15,748 bases of DNA. Origin: Desulfobacteraceae bacterium UBA2230 (lineage in GTDB: Bacteria; Desulfobacterota; Desulfobacteria; Desulfobacterales; Desulfosarcinaceae). A program made the translations under genes and the position numbers. How positions within the stretch are numbered: position 1 is the first letter of the stretch; every line of letters starts with the position of its first letter. Positions 15,595 to 15,748 of this stretch are shown piece by piece. The notes below the pieces were generated by a model. That model was not told the origin of the DNA. It worked only from the letters and a program-made list of their open reading frames with translations, and made no database searches. The stretch is from positions 1 to 15,748 of the forward strand of contig DDYQ01000124.1 of NCBI GenBank assembly GCA_002348005.1, given 5' to 3'.

Positions 15595-15748
15595 TCAAAG
15601 TATTTGACTCAAGAAAAGCTTGGTCCGGTCATGCGTGGGGTTCTTGAAAAAATGTTCGGGAGTTCCAACCTCCACGATCGCACCATCATCCATGAAAATA
15701 ACCCGATCGGCCACTTCCCGGGCGAACCCCATCTCATGGGTCACCACC
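15595..15748 (-). CDS. Amino-acid ABC transporter ATPase (GlnQ-type), C-terminal fragment
   Basis: Only the last 50 residues are in the window; the 5' part lies beyond the edge. I translated it by hand from the reverse complement. It begins [20 protein letters not shown], with the H-loop histidine as residue 4 of the fragment. It continues with [14 protein letters not shown], then [16 protein letters not shown] and a TGA stop. This is the highly conserved C-terminus of the polar amino-acid uptake ATPases (GlnQ, HisP, ArtP group). It hydrolyses ATP at the cytoplasmic face to drive import of an amino acid; the substrate is set by partners not seen here. The 224 bases between its stop and the DUF748 start hold only the weak hairpin and promoter listed above. 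Confidence 0.9.
   Translation of the reverse strand, partial: VVTHEMGFAREVADRVIFMDDGAIVEVGTPEHFFKNPTHDRTKLFLSQIL

Overview
The window looks like chromosomal DNA of a GC-rich Gram-negative bacterium. Signal peptides, lipoproteins, a beta-barrel ending in phenylalanine, an AsmA-like protein and a CsgG-like protein all imply an outer membrane. The ensemble feels like Desulfobacterota (deltaproteobacteria), but that is an impression and not a result. I see no rRNA, tRNA, CRISPR array, insertion sequence or phage gene.

Layout. (1) Positions 1-2353, minus strand, cut by the window edge: a large membrane protein fusing a glycoside hydrolase family 17 domain to a processive-type family 2 glycosyltransferase, of the NdvB-like beta-glucan synthase type. 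(2) A 478-base divergent intergenic region with two perfect 12-base palindromes. (3) Positions 2832-8843, plus strand: five envelope genes. They are an ExeA/MshM-type AAA ATPase with a membrane anchor and C-terminal TPRs, a LysM lipoprotein, a CsgG-like periplasmic protein, a fibronectin-type-III-like lipoprotein and an outer-membrane beta-barrel. (4) Positions 8850-9904, minus strand: a translationally coupled pair, a small Cys-rich protein followed by an exported SYLF/Ysc84 protein. (5) Positions 10112-10978, plus strand: a YegS/DagK-type lipid kinase. (6) Positions 10975-13645, minus strand: three genes joined by two ATGA overlaps. In transcription order they are a membrane-SRPBCC protein, a zinc alcohol/formaldehyde dehydrogenase and a ferritin-like helical protein. 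(7) Positions 13787-15370, minus strand: a DUF748/AsmA-like protein. (8) Positions 15595-15748, minus strand: the C-terminus of a GlnQ-type amino-acid ABC transporter ATPase.

How the genes may work together. The most intriguing part is the 2832-8843 cassette. It contains an inner-membrane ATPase that resembles MshM fused to MshN, a peptidoglycan-binding lipoprotein, and a probable three-gene outer-membrane set. It lies divergent from a glucan synthase. A candidate envelope-spanning assembly or export device, possibly for a surface polymer, is a reasonable hypothesis. No pilin, secretin, PilB-type ATPase or polysaccharide-export gene is in the window, so its cargo is unknown. The other blocks read as ordinary envelope, lipid and stress-related genes.
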